The notes under the pieces were generated by a model, which saw only the letters and a program-made list of their open reading frames with translations, was not told the DNA's origin and ran no database searches. DNA of 15,211 bases. Source: Burkholderiales bacterium. Lineage in GTDB: Bacteria > Pseudomonadota > Gammaproteobacteria > Burkholderiales > Burkholderiaceae_F. Location: assembly GCA_021298875.1 (NCBI GenBank), contig JAJTHJ010000197.1, forward strand, positions 1-15,211. Reading direction: 5' to 3'. Each line of letters starts with the position of its first letter. The stretch's first letter is position 1. Both the position numbers and the translations under genes were made by a program. Positions 1-10,034 of the stretch are shown here, in pieces.

Positions 1-2967
<2,967 letters not shown>

Positions 2968-2971
2968 GGTG

Positions 2972-4093
2972 TCAGAGGGCTTCGAGCAACTTCTTCCAGG
3001 CTTGCCGGTGCCCCGGCTGCGTATTCCAGGTGTTCAAATGCTCTCCGACCCGCTCCAGGAAGCGGCGGCGCCCCTCGTCGCCGACCAGCGCGAAGACCGC
3101 TCGCGCCAAGTCCAAGGTGTCGATCAGGTACAGGCTCTGCCCGCCGGCATAGGCCGTGGCGAAGCGCTGCTCCACCGCCGCAAGCTCGGCGCTTGTGGTT
3201 CGCGGTACGGCGAAAAGCACCTCGGTGATCGCGCGGTGCCGTGCTTTGGTAATCGTGCCCTCGACATCGGCCAACGTCAGCGCGCGATCCTTGACCTCGA
3301 CGGCGAGCAACACTCGGCCTGCCGCATCGACACACTCCAAATCCGCCGCCATGCCGGAGGCTTCATCGCTCGCATTGATGCGCGCCCGCTTGACCTGCAC
3401 GTACAGGCCAAAGCGCTCCCCGATCGTGTCGAACAGCGCGCCGGCAATCGCCAGCGCGCGATCGCCGCCCGACCTTTCGGCAAGGAACCTCTCGGCGACC
3501 GCGATGGCACCCGCGCTGCTCACCCTCGGTGGCACGGCGTAGGCGAAACGAAGTTCCCGCTGTCTGCGGAAGAACTCGAGAAGCACCTGCCGGAAGACCG
3601 CGACTGTGAAGTCGGGGTCGGAACGCCTCTGTACCTCCTCGAGTACATCGACGAGGACGTTCCATCCGACCACATCCTTCTTGCTGGCGTCGTCGCGCCG
3701 CATGCGGGGAATGCGCATCGCGTTGCCCACATAGGGATCGCCGGATGTGCCGAGCACGTTCTCCTGTTCGCGATTGAAAGGTGCGACAACCTTCGACGCC
3801 AGCGAACTTGCGTCCCAATTCGACTCCTTGCCGTCTTTGCCGCGCTGGAGACAAAGGGCGTCCAACCGCGGGTTAGCCACCTTTCCGCAAAGCTGAACCA
3901 GAAGGGCAAAGCGGTAACCGACCTGCTTGTGATTGATGCTGTCGCGGATCGCCGCGATCAAGTCGAGCCGGTCGAGGTAATCGCGCTCGACCGCAGCTTC
4001 GGCCGCGGCGACGACGGCCATCCAGTGCTCGGTCAGCGCGAGGCGCGCAAGCTCCGTGAGCGTAGCGTCGGCGTCACGCTTTGCCGCGGCCAT
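2972..4093 (-). CDS. Type II restriction endonuclease, SacI-like family (PD-(D/E)xK)
   Basis: Predicted type II restriction endonuclease of 373 residues. The call rests on three things. First, it lies directly downstream of, and overlaps by 20 bp, a DNA adenine methyltransferase gene. Second, it has a PD-(D/E)xK-type core, with Asp251 in MAADLECV followed after a short turn by VLLAVEVKDR, giving Glu266-x-Lys268. Third, from memory its overall layout resembles SacI endonuclease: a helical N-terminal half with a segment like LASKVVAPFNREQENVLG near residues 98–115, then the nuclease core, then a short helical tail. SacI cuts GAGCTC, but specificity cannot be transferred at this level of evidence. 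The ATG at 4093 lies inside the methyltransferase 3' end, so translational coupling is likely. Sampled GC (about 58% at 3721–3840) is below the 67–73% of the car genes. An alternative is another PD-(D/E)xK endonuclease family. The R-M role is firmer than the SacI assignment. Confidence 0.72.
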   Translation of the reverse strand: MAAAKRDADATLTELARLALTEHWMAVVAAAEAAVERDYLDRLDLIAAIRDSINHKQVGYRFALLVQLCGKVANPRLDALCLQRGKDGKESNWDASSLASKVVAPFNREQENVLGTSGDPYVGNAMRIPRMRRDDASKKDVVGWNVLVDVLEEVQRRSDPDFTVAVFRQVLLEFFRRQRELRFAYAVPPRVSSAGAIAVAERFLAERSGGDRALAIAGALFDTIGERFGLYVQVKRARINASDEASGMAADLECVDAAGRVLLAVEVKDRALTLADVEGTITKARHRAITEVLFAVPRTTSAELAAVEQRFATAYAGGQSLYLIDTLDLARAVFALVGDEGRRRFLERVGEHLNTWNTQPGHRQAWKKLLEAL

Positions 4094-4973
4094 GCTTCTT
4101 CTTTGCGCCGTAACGGGCGACGGGCTGTTGAACCTGCAAGACGAGTTGCCGCTCCCCCGCCGTCGCCAAGGCCGCAGCGGGAACCGGGAAGTTCAGCCAA
4201 ACGGATTCGACCCGCTCCGACTTGGACGAATTGCACAAGTGAGGCGGCGCATCGACGCGAATCCAGTCGCCATAAAGACGATTCATAAGCGGACAGGAGT
4301 AACCCGAAACCGCGACGGCGCCACGGGCCTCGTGCAATGCGTCGGCCAACTCTTCATGCGCGGCGTCGCTCAGTTCGAAGCCGTAGGCCTTGCTGTCGCC
4401 GCGCGATTCGTGCGGGTACGGCGGATCGCAATAAAACAGCGTGTCGCGCGAGTCGTAGCGGCGAACGACTTCCACCGCGGGCGCGCTTTCGATCTGTACA
4501 CGCTGCAAGCGCTGCACAATCTGCGCCAGGCCTTCGACGCTGCCCAGCCAACGCGACACGGCGCCCGCCATACCGGCGCGCGAGGTCAGCACGCAGTGCG
4601 CCCAGCGTCCCTCGGTGCTGGTTTGGGCCAAGCCCGTGCGCGTCTGGCGCGCGCGCACGAAGAAGCGCCGCGCCCTCTCGACCGGATCGTCGATCGCTTC
4701 GCGGGCGTTGGCGAGAACGAGTTCCTCACGGGAGAAGGGCGTTAGCGCGATGCGCCGAATCAGTGCGTCGCTGTCGTCGCGGAGCACGCGAAAGAAATTT
4801 GCGACCTCCGAATCGAGGTCGTTATAGGTTTCGACCGGCGCGGGGGGGCGGTTGATGAGCACGGCCGCCGATCCGCCGAACGGCTCGCAATAGTGCTGGT
4901 AGTGGGTCGGCAGCAGCGGCAGGATGAAGTCCAGGTGACTGAACTTCCCTCCGTAGTAGCCGAACGCAATCAT
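4074..4973 (-). CDS. D12-class DNA adenine-N6 methyltransferase (R-M partner)
   Basis: Predicted Dam-like adenine-N6 DNA methyltransferase of 299 residues that would protect host DNA from the adjoining endonuclease. The alpha-group (D12) motif order is clear. FGYYGGK (residues 4–10) corresponds to the WxGGK motif X. CEPFGGS (29–35) is the SAM-binding FxGxG-type motif I. NDLDSEVANFFRVLRD follows. DPPY (183–186) is catalytic motif IV. A recognition region lies between motifs I and IV. The C-terminus is basic (KKKHGRGKA) and overlaps the endonuclease start. I chose ATG 4973 because it precedes the conserved FGYYGGK by three residues, as in relatives. However, an in-frame ATG at 5090 adds 39 residues and has a much better ribosome binding site. 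About 250 bp upstream of 4973 hold no other gene, so the R-M pair may have its own promoter as well as read-through from gmhA. No controller (C) protein gene is visible. Confidence 0.88.
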   Translation of the reverse strand: MIAFGYYGGKFSHLDFILPLLPTHYQHYCEPFGGSAAVLINRPPAPVETYNDLDSEVANFFRVLRDDSDALIRRIALTPFSREELVLANAREAIDDPVERARRFFVRARQTRTGLAQTSTEGRWAHCVLTSRAGMAGAVSRWLGSVEGLAQIVQRLQRVQIESAPAVEVVRRYDSRDTLFYCDPPYPHESRGDSKAYGFELSDAAHEELADALHEARGAVAVSGYSCPLMNRLYGDWIRVDAPPHLCNSSKSERVESVWLNFPVPAAALATAGERQLVLQVQQPVARYGAKKKHGRGKA

Positions 4974-5095
4974 TTTCTCGCGCCGCGTGGAGGCCTTGCC
5001 GACCAACCGGCGGCGGTTGATCGCCGGCGCACTCGGAGCATCGCCGGCCTCCGCCGATTCGGTACCGCGTCTCGCGTCAAACGCCGCCATCGCCG

Positions 5096-5100
5096 CCTCC
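5096..5100 (-). promoter_or_regulatory. Strong Shine-Dalgarno for an alternative upstream methyltransferase start
   Basis: On the minus strand GGAGG lies 5 nt before an ATG at 5090 that is in frame with the methyltransferase. The extension (MAAFDARRGTESAEAG…) would be 39 residues and lacks recognisable motifs. The family-supported ATG at 4973 has only a weak purine run (GCGAGAAA) before it. The site therefore bears directly on which start is used. Confidence 0.5.
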
Positions 5101-5163
5101 AATCGTCGCCGAAATCGACCACAAGAGTAACGCCGTCCGCCACCGGCTGTGACGCCGCTGCGC

Positions 5164-5188
5164 TCCTGTGAATTCACGCTTCACAGGA
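5164..5188. promoter_or_regulatory. Perfect 9-bp inverted repeat upstream of the R-M genes; possible operator
   Basis: The arms are tcctgtgaa and ttcacagga, a perfect 9-bp inverted repeat separated by 7 nt. The left part also contains the 10-bp palindrome gtgaattcac (5168–5177). It lies in the 249-bp gap between gmhA and the methyltransferase. No T-run follows on either strand, so an intrinsic terminator is unlikely. Symmetric sites in front of R-M genes are often operators, but no regulator gene is visible here, so the role is inference. Confidence 0.35.
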
Positions 5189-5206
5189 CGCGCCGCGGCC
5201 GTCTTT

Positions 5207-5221
5207 GCGCGCGCAGCGCGC
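5207..5221. repeat. GC hairpin gcgcgc-gca-gcgcgc just after gmhA stop
   Basis: A 6-bp perfect stem with a 3-nt gca loop, starting 2 bp past the gmhA stop codon. The same design (6-bp arms around gca) occurs at 10914–10928 and 14424–14438, so it looks like a member of a dispersed palindromic repeat family. On the minus strand it is followed by AAAGACGG rather than a T-run, so it is not a standard terminator. Confidence 0.5.
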
Positions 5222-5222
5222 T

Positions 5223-5807
5223 TCATGCGTAGTTCTCCGGCGCCAACCGCCGCTCGACCAGTTCGATCAGGATGTGGATCACCTTGATGTGCAACTCCTG
5301 CACACGGTCGGCGTACCTGCCGCCGGGAGTGACGATGGCGATGTCGGACAACTCAACGATCGGCGTGCCGTCGCGGCCGGTCAGTCCGATGACCTTGACG
5401 CCGCGCTCGCGCGCGACCTTCGCGGCGGCCACGATGTTCTTGCTCGTGCCGCTGGTGGTGATGGCGAGCAGCACATCGCCGGCGCGGCCATGCGCCTGCA
5501 CGTAGCGTGCGAAGACCTGCTCGTAGCCGTAATCGTTGCCGACACAGGTGAGGTGGCCGGGGTCGGCGATGGCGGTGGCGGCGTAGCCAGGCCGGTTGTC
5601 GCGGTAGCGGCCGGTCAGCTCTTCGGCAAAGTGCATCGCGTCGCACATCGAGCCGCCGTTGCCGCAGGAGTAGACGCGCCCGCCGGCGGCAAAGGTGTCG
5701 GCGAGCAACGTGCCGGCGGCGTCGATGCGCGCGAGCATTGCGTCGCTGGCGCGCAGAGCGTCGAGCGCGGCGGCGGCCTCATCGAGCGCGGCGCGAACCG
5801 GGTTCAT
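5223..5807 (-). CDS. gmhA: Phosphoheptose (sedoheptulose-7-phosphate) isomerase
   Basis: A 194-residue SIS-domain protein. It would convert sedoheptulose 7-phosphate to D-glycero-D-manno-heptose 7-phosphate, the first step of ADP-heptose synthesis for lipopolysaccharide inner core. It follows E. coli GmhA closely: SCGNGGSMCDAMHFAEELTGRYR-like segment (cited in two parts: SCGNGGS and CDAMHFAEELTGRYR), CVGNDYGYEQVFARYV, TTSGTSKN and VQELHIKVIHILIELVE. The residues matching the family zinc/active-site positions are present as His59, Glu63, Gln170 and His178. The ATG at 5807 overlaps the carA stop by 4 bp (ATGA) and is preceded by a near-perfect Shine-Dalgarno, GGAGGAG, 5 nt away at 5813–5819. 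It is therefore co-translated with carA. Its place between carA and the R-M pair is unusual. DiaA and other SIS proteins are the main alternatives, but the motif match favours GmhA. Confidence 0.92.
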   Translation of the reverse strand: MNPVRAALDEAAAALDALRASDAMLARIDAAGTLLADTFAAGGRVYSCGNGGSMCDAMHFAEELTGRYRDNRPGYAATAIADPGHLTCVGNDYGYEQVFARYVQAHGRAGDVLLAITTSGTSKNIVAAAKVARERGVKVIGLTGRDGTPIVELSDIAIVTPGGRYADRVQELHIKVIHILIELVERRLAPENYA

Positions 5808-6973
5808 CGATGCTCCTCCATCAAATTAATGAAGCGGTCGAACAAATACTGGATGTCGTGCGGGCCGGGGCTGGCTTCCGGGTGCCCCTGGAAGCAGAAG
5901 GCCGGCCGGTCGGTGCGGCGAAAACCTTGCAGCGACCCGTCGAAGAGCGATACGTGCGTGACCTTGCAGTTGGCCGGCAGTGTCGCCGCATCGACCGCGA
6001 AGCCGTGGTTCTGCGAGGTGATCGCCACCTGGCCGGTTTCCACGTCCTGCACGGGATGGTTGGCGCCGTGGTGGCCGAACTTCATCTTTAGCGTCTTGGC
6101 CCCCGAGGCCAGCCCCATGATCTGGTGGCCGAGGCAGATGCCGAAGGTCGGCAGCCCGCGGTCGATCAGCGTGCGCGCGGCCGCGATCGCGTAGTCGCAG
6201 GGCTCCGGGTCGCCCGGGCCGTTGGCGAGAAAGATGCCGTCGGGCTTGAGCGCCAGCGCATCCGCCGCCAAGGTCTTGGCCGGCACCACGGTGATCCGGC
6301 AGCCGCGGTCGGCCAGCAGGCGCAGGATGTTGTGTTTGACGCCGAAGTCGAACGCCACCACGTGGAAGCGCGCGTCGGCGAGCGCGCCGTAGCCGCGGCC
6401 GAGCGCCCACGAGGTCTGTTGCCACTCGTAGGGCTTGCTGCAACTGACCACCTGCGCCAGATCCAAGCCCGCCATGCCGGGAAAGCCGCGCGCAAGCTCA
6501 AGCGCCTTGGCCTCATCGGTGCCGACCAGTATCGCCCCGGCCTGCGCGCCGCCGTCGCGCAGCCAGCGCGTCAGCGCGCGGGTGTCGATGTCGGCAATCG
6601 CCACCACGCCTTCGCGCCGCAGGTACTCGGACAAGGCCCACTGCGCGCGGAAGTTGGAATGCACCACCGGCAGGTCGCGGACGATCAACCCGGCGGCGTA
6701 GACGCGGTCGGACTCGAAGTCCTCGGCGTTGGCGCCGGTGTTGCCGATGTGCGGGTAAGTGAGCGTGACCAGTTGCCGGCAGTAGCTCGGGTCGGTCAGG
6801 ATTTCCTGGTAGCCGGTGAGCGCGGTGTTAAAGACCACCTCACCGACCGTATGGCCGTCGGCGCCGATAGCGCGGCCGCGGAATATCGTCCCGTCGGCCA
6901 GCGCCAGCAGCGCGGGCGGACGGGCATCGGCGATCAGGGCGGACAACGGGAGGCTCCTCGGGGTGTTCGTCAT
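5804..6973 (-). CDS. carA: Carbamoyl-phosphate synthase small (glutaminase) subunit
   Basis: The 389-residue glutamine amidotransferase subunit, which hydrolyses glutamine and channels ammonia to CarB. The N-terminal CPSase small-chain domain is recognisable from LADGTIFRGRAIG and FNTALTGYQEILTDPSYC. The class I amidotransferase domain carries FLANGPGDPEPC, the nucleophile Cys280 in FGICLGHQIMG, and the His364/Glu366 pair in FCFQGHPEASPGPHDI. Length and motifs are typical and the gene looks intact. The ATG at 6973 gives the usual N-terminal spacing, though no strong Shine-Dalgarno precedes it. It starts 84 bp after the upstream frameshifted gene. It overlaps gmhA by 4 bp and is separated from carB by gmhA and the restriction-modification pair. 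Confidence 0.97.
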   Translation of the reverse strand: MTNTPRSLPLSALIADARPPALLALADGTIFRGRAIGADGHTVGEVVFNTALTGYQEILTDPSYCRQLVTLTYPHIGNTGANAEDFESDRVYAAGLIVRDLPVVHSNFRAQWALSEYLRREGVVAIADIDTRALTRWLRDGGAQAGAILVGTDEAKALELARGFPGMAGLDLAQVVSCSKPYEWQQTSWALGRGYGALADARFHVVAFDFGVKHNILRLLADRGCRITVVPAKTLAADALALKPDGIFLANGPGDPEPCDYAIAAARTLIDRGLPTFGICLGHQIMGLASGAKTLKMKFGHHGANHPVQDVETGQVAITSQNHGFAVDAATLPANCKVTHVSLFDGSLQGFRRTDRPAFCFQGHPEASPGPHDIQYLFDRFINLMEEHR

Positions 6974-7032
6974 GGGCCACGGCTGTGCCGCGCCCGCACC
7001 CTTCGAGCCGATACGTGGCTGAAAGGCGACGA

Positions 7033-7038
7033 ATTATA
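7033..7038 (-). promoter_or_regulatory. Possible -10 box for the carA operon
   Basis: The minus strand reads exactly TATAAT here, 60 bp upstream of the carA ATG and inside the 84-bp gap after the preceding gene. I find no good -35 match at 16–18 bp spacing (the region reads GTAGGG-like) and no extended TG. It is a lone -10 match in otherwise very GC-rich DNA, so it is suggestive only. A start around 7026 would leave a leader of roughly 50 nt. Confidence 0.35.
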
Positions 7039-7057
7039 GCGATGCCCCTCACCGCCC

Positions 7058-8483
7058 CTACGCGGGCGGCGCCGGCGGGTCGTCGTGCGCGCCGGGCAAC
7101 AGTTGCAGATGGCGAACGGCCTCCGCCGCCGCCGGGTGCTCCGGATAGCGCAGCGCCACCTGCTCCAGAAGATGTCCGGCTTGCTCCTGCGCGCCGCCGG
7201 AGCGCAACATCGCCAGCGCACCCAACAGGTAGACGTAAGGCAAGTCCGGATGCCGCGGATGCCGCTTGTCGAAGCCCCGCAGCAGGTGCACGGCCACGTC
7301 GGCGCGGCCCTGCTCGAGCGCGGCGCGCGCCAGCGGCGCCACCTGCTCGGGCACGCGCGGGCGCCAGTGATTGTTGCGGCCGATCACATCGGCCACCAGC
7401 GGCACGGCCTCGGCCGGCGTGTCGATGCGCAGCAGCAGTTCGACGCAGCGCTCGGCGTGGCTTTCGATGCGGGCGCGGTTGCCCTCGCGCAGCAGCAGCT
7501 TGTGCAACCGTGCGTGGAGGGACAAGTCGTTGGGTCGCCGACCCAGGTCGCCTTCGATCTGGGCGATCGCCTCGGCGATGTCGCCGTCGGCCACCATGCG
7601 CGTGACCAGCGCATCGCGCGCGCCGTTGCACATCGACCCGCCGCAATCGGGTTCGCGCGCCGCGGTCGTTCTCGCCCGGGCCGATGACCACCAGATGCAG
7701 CCCGTCGGCATACTGGTACGCGACGTAGCCGATCAGCGCGCACAGGACGTAGGTGATGGCCCAAAACGCGGCGGAGAGCAGGAACAGCGCCGCGATAACG
7801 CCCGTGCCCAGCGTCGGCGGCTTGCCGTCGAGGGCCGATGCGACGGCGGCCCATCCCACTCCTAAAGATGCGGCCAGCGACGGCAAACCATAGCCGCGGG
7901 CCCACTCCGCACAAAACACCAGGGCAAAAAGCCCGAGCAGCGGCAGTCCGATCACGCTGGCCGCACGGCTCAGCGCGGCCAGGCTTACCGCGGTCGCCAG
8001 ACTGCCACCGGCCACCAAGCGCAGCGTGGCAACCGGCAGCAGAACGACGAACAGCAGCAGCCAGACCAGGGCCGTTAGCCAAGCGTTACCTCGGCTGGCC
8101 CAGGCGATGCCCACCCAAGCGCCCACGAAGAGCGGATTGAGCGCCACGTACTGCGCCGCGCCGAGCCACCCGGTGCCGAGGGGTGCATCTGGATACAACG
8201 AGGGGCGCAGGAAGCCGAGCGCGGCCCGTTCGGCAACGATGAAGCCGTAGCCCAGGCCATAGGCACTGGCCAACACGAGAACGATGACGGCCACGACGCT
8301 GGCCCCGGCACCGAACCGGAACGCCAGCGGCAAGGATGCGCACAACGCCGCCAGGACGAGGATGTGGAGCAGTACCGGAAGGTCGAGCGGGAGCGCCAGG
8401 AACTTGTGCAGCCGACGCCAAAACGGAGTGACTGCCGGCCGCTCGTCACCGAGCGCGTGGGGCGAGGGGGCTGCGGCGGACAC
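7058..8483 (-). pseudogene. Polytopic membrane protein with C-terminal TPR-like half, broken by a frameshift
   Basis: Two reading frames appear to make one gene. From a GTG at 8483 the first frame encodes about 275 residues with six or seven hydrophobic spans (for example LPVLLHILVLAALCASLPLA, ALVWLLLFVVLLPVATL, FLLSAAFWAITYVLCALIGY). After GLHLVVIGPGENDRG its product turns into arginine-rich nonsense. From about 7650 a second frame encodes a helical, TPR-like segment (DALVTRMVADGDIAEAIAQI …) ending at 7058. The frames differ by one base (an apparent +1), so the junction lies within roughly 7640–7690. Repaired, the product would be about 474 residues. I do not recognise the family; a membrane-plus-TPR protein of unknown function is all I can say. 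The GTG start lacks a clear ribosome site, but an in-frame TAG lies just upstream of it. If the shift is real, an ATG at 7633 could start a separate 191-residue TPR protein. A sequencing error is equally possible. Confidence 0.65.
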
Positions 8484-8652
8484 GGGGCGCGAGGGGGCGA
8501 AGAAAACGCGCGCGAATTTATCCCAACCCCGGCCCTAAGGGCAGCCGCAGAGACGGGATTTACCGCAGGTACAGCCTCGTGTGACGCGCTGCGGACACTG
8601 CGGCTCGCGCGAAATCCCGCGTCGCCGCCCCCAAGCCGCAGGCGTCCCTAGG
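8484..8652. other. Non-coding gap with weak dyad symmetry
   Basis: This 169-bp stretch lies between the ABC permease stop and the frameshifted membrane gene. I see a 7-bp inverted pair, gggattt (8555–8561) with aaatccc (8612–8618), and a small gccc-taa-gggc palindrome (8532–8542). There is no convincing intrinsic terminator with a T-run and no promoter I would defend. Confidence 0.4.
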
Positions 8653-9480
8653 CTAGAGCTTCTCCGTCTCGCCGGCGCGCGGCTGCCACTTCATCAGGTG
8701 CCGCTCCACCCAGCCGACCGAGGCATCGAGCACCAGCGCAAAGGCGGTCAGCACCAGGATGCCGGCCATCACCGTGTTGATGTCGAAGGTGCCTTCGGCT
8801 TGCAGGATCAGATAGCCCACGCCGCGTGACGAACCGAGGTACTCGCCGACCACCGCGCCGACGAAGGCCAGGCCGACCGAGGTGTGCAGCGAGGAGAACA
8901 CCCAGCTCATCGCGCTCGGCAGGTACACGTGGCGCAGTAACTGCCGCTGGTTGGCGCCGAGCATTTTGGCGTTGGCCAGGATCGTGGGGCTGACCTCCTT
9001 CACGCCTTGATAGACGTTGAAGAAGACGATGAAGAACACCAGCGTAAAGCCGAGCGCCACCTTGGACGCAATGCCCAGCCCGAACCAAACCGCAAAGATC
9101 GGCGCCAGGATCACCCGCGGCATCGAATTGAGCGCCTTGATGTACGGATCGAGGATCGCCGCCGCCACCGGCGACAACGCCAACCACATCCCCACCGCCA
9201 ACCCCGCCACGGTGCCGATGACAAAGGCCAGCACGGTTTCCAGCAAGGTCACCCACAGATGCTGGTAGATGTCTGCGTCGACGAAAAACCAGGTCCAGAT
9301 GCGATTGAGAATCTTGACAGGCTCACCGAAGAAGAAGGCCGCCTGCCGGTCGTTGTCGAACACGAAGGGCGGCACCAGCCCCGGCGTAGTCAGCAGATGC
9401 CAAAGCCCGAAGATCGCCACGAGCAGTCCGAGCTGCCAGAAGCGCAGGTTGCGCGGGTTGGGCTTGATGTGTTTCCACAT
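8653..9480 (-). CDS. ABC transporter permease, NitT/TauT type
   Basis: A 275-residue inner-membrane permease of the BPD_transp_1 fold, with about six hydrophobic spans. The cytoplasmic EAA-type loop that docks on the ATPase is visible at about residues 166–189 (ILANAKMLGANQRQLLRHVY then LP), with its conserved Gly175 and LP end. The sequence style (LPLLETVLAF-like, GTVAGLAVGMWLALS, NSMPRVILAPIFAVWFGLG) is that of SsuC/TauC/NrtB-like permeases. The N-terminal segment is somewhat long, with a soluble insertion around residues 33–75 (VPPFVFDNDRQAAFFFGEPV). The ATG at 9480 is 8 bp after the cysteine hydrolase stop. It is the last gene of the transporter cluster, and its substrate is unknown. Confidence 0.9.
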   Translation of the reverse strand: MWKHIKPNPRNLRFWQLGLLVAIFGLWHLLTTPGLVPPFVFDNDRQAAFFFGEPVKILNRIWTWFFVDADIYQHLWVTLLETVLAFVIGTVAGLAVGMWLALSPVAAAILDPYIKALNSMPRVILAPIFAVWFGLGIASKVALGFTLVFFIVFFNVYQGVKEVSPTILANAKMLGANQRQLLRHVYLPSAMSWVFSSLHTSVGLAFVGAVVGEYLGSSRGVGYLILQAEGTFDINTVMAGILVLTAFALVLDASVGWVERHLMKWQPRAGETEKL

Positions 9481-9488
9481 AGCCGTAC

Positions 9489-10034
9489 TCAAGCGAACAG
9501 TTCCGCGACCGAGGCCACGCGTGCGAAGCTGCCGTTCAACGCCGCCAAAAACGCCGCCTGCACCTGAGCGGCCGGCACCGTCGCGCCCTGCCAGACGAGG
9601 TCGCGCGTGGCGCAGGCGTCGGCCGCCAGTACGCACTCGAACCCGAGGTCGGCCGCGGCCCGCACCGAGGTGTCGATGCACATGTGGGTCATCATCCCGG
9701 CCACCGTGAGCCGGGCGACACCGGCGGCGCGCAATTGCTCGGCAAGCGGGGTGGCGCGGAACGCGTTGGGGAAGTGCTTGACCACCACCGGCTCGCCGTC
9801 CTGCGGCGCGACGGATGCGTGAATCCGCACGCCGTCGGTGTCGGGCAGGAAGAAGCTCGCGCCGGCGCGCGTCGAAATGTGCTGAACGTGGAACACCGGC
9901 TCAGCGCGCTGGCGGAACGCCGCCAGCAGTTCCGCCGCGCGTGCGGCGGCCTCCAGCGAACCGACCAGCGGCATCCGACCGCCATCGAAGTAGTCGTTCT
10001 GTATATCGATCAGCAGCAAGGCCCGTGTGGTCAT
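9489..10034 (-). CDS. Isochorismatase-family cysteine hydrolase
   Basis: A 181-residue cytoplasmic hydrolase of the isochorismatase-like fold (which also includes nicotinamidases, N-carbamoylsarcosine amidases and ureidoacrylate amidase). The catalytic triad is readable: Asp10 in LLIDIQNDYFDGG, Lys86 in VVVKHFPNAF, and the nucleophile Cys119 in VAGMMTHMCIDTSVRAA, with the motif preceding it that normally carries the cis-peptide. Length is normal. The ATG at 10034 overlaps the ABC ATPase stop as ATGA, so it is coupled to the transporter. That position suggests it hydrolyses an amide or similar bond in the imported compound, but this is inference and the exact activity cannot be read from sequence. 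Confidence 0.9.
   Translation of the reverse strand: MTTRALLLIDIQNDYFDGGRMPLVGSLEAAARAAELLAAFRQRAEPVFHVQHISTRAGASFFLPDTDGVRIHASVAPQDGEPVVVKHFPNAFRATPLAEQLRAAGVARLTVAGMMTHMCIDTSVRAAADLGFECVLAADACATRDLVWQGATVPAAQVQAAFLAALNGSFARVASVAELFA

Noticed and set aside
5207..5221. GC hairpin after gmhA as an intrinsic terminator
   Set aside because: No T-run follows on the minus strand; the sequence after the stem is AAAGACGG. A repeat-family member is a better reading.
6840..8483. Reading the membrane gene as one 547-residue protein
   Set aside because: After about residue 275 the product is arginine/alanine-rich nonsense, and it would overlap the carA N-terminus. The sensible continuation is in another frame.
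8581..8829. Small plus-strand frame starting with a CxxC motif (TRCGHCGS)
   Set aside because: Only one CxxC pair is present, the rest is antisense to the permease, and there is no ribosome site. Probably chance.
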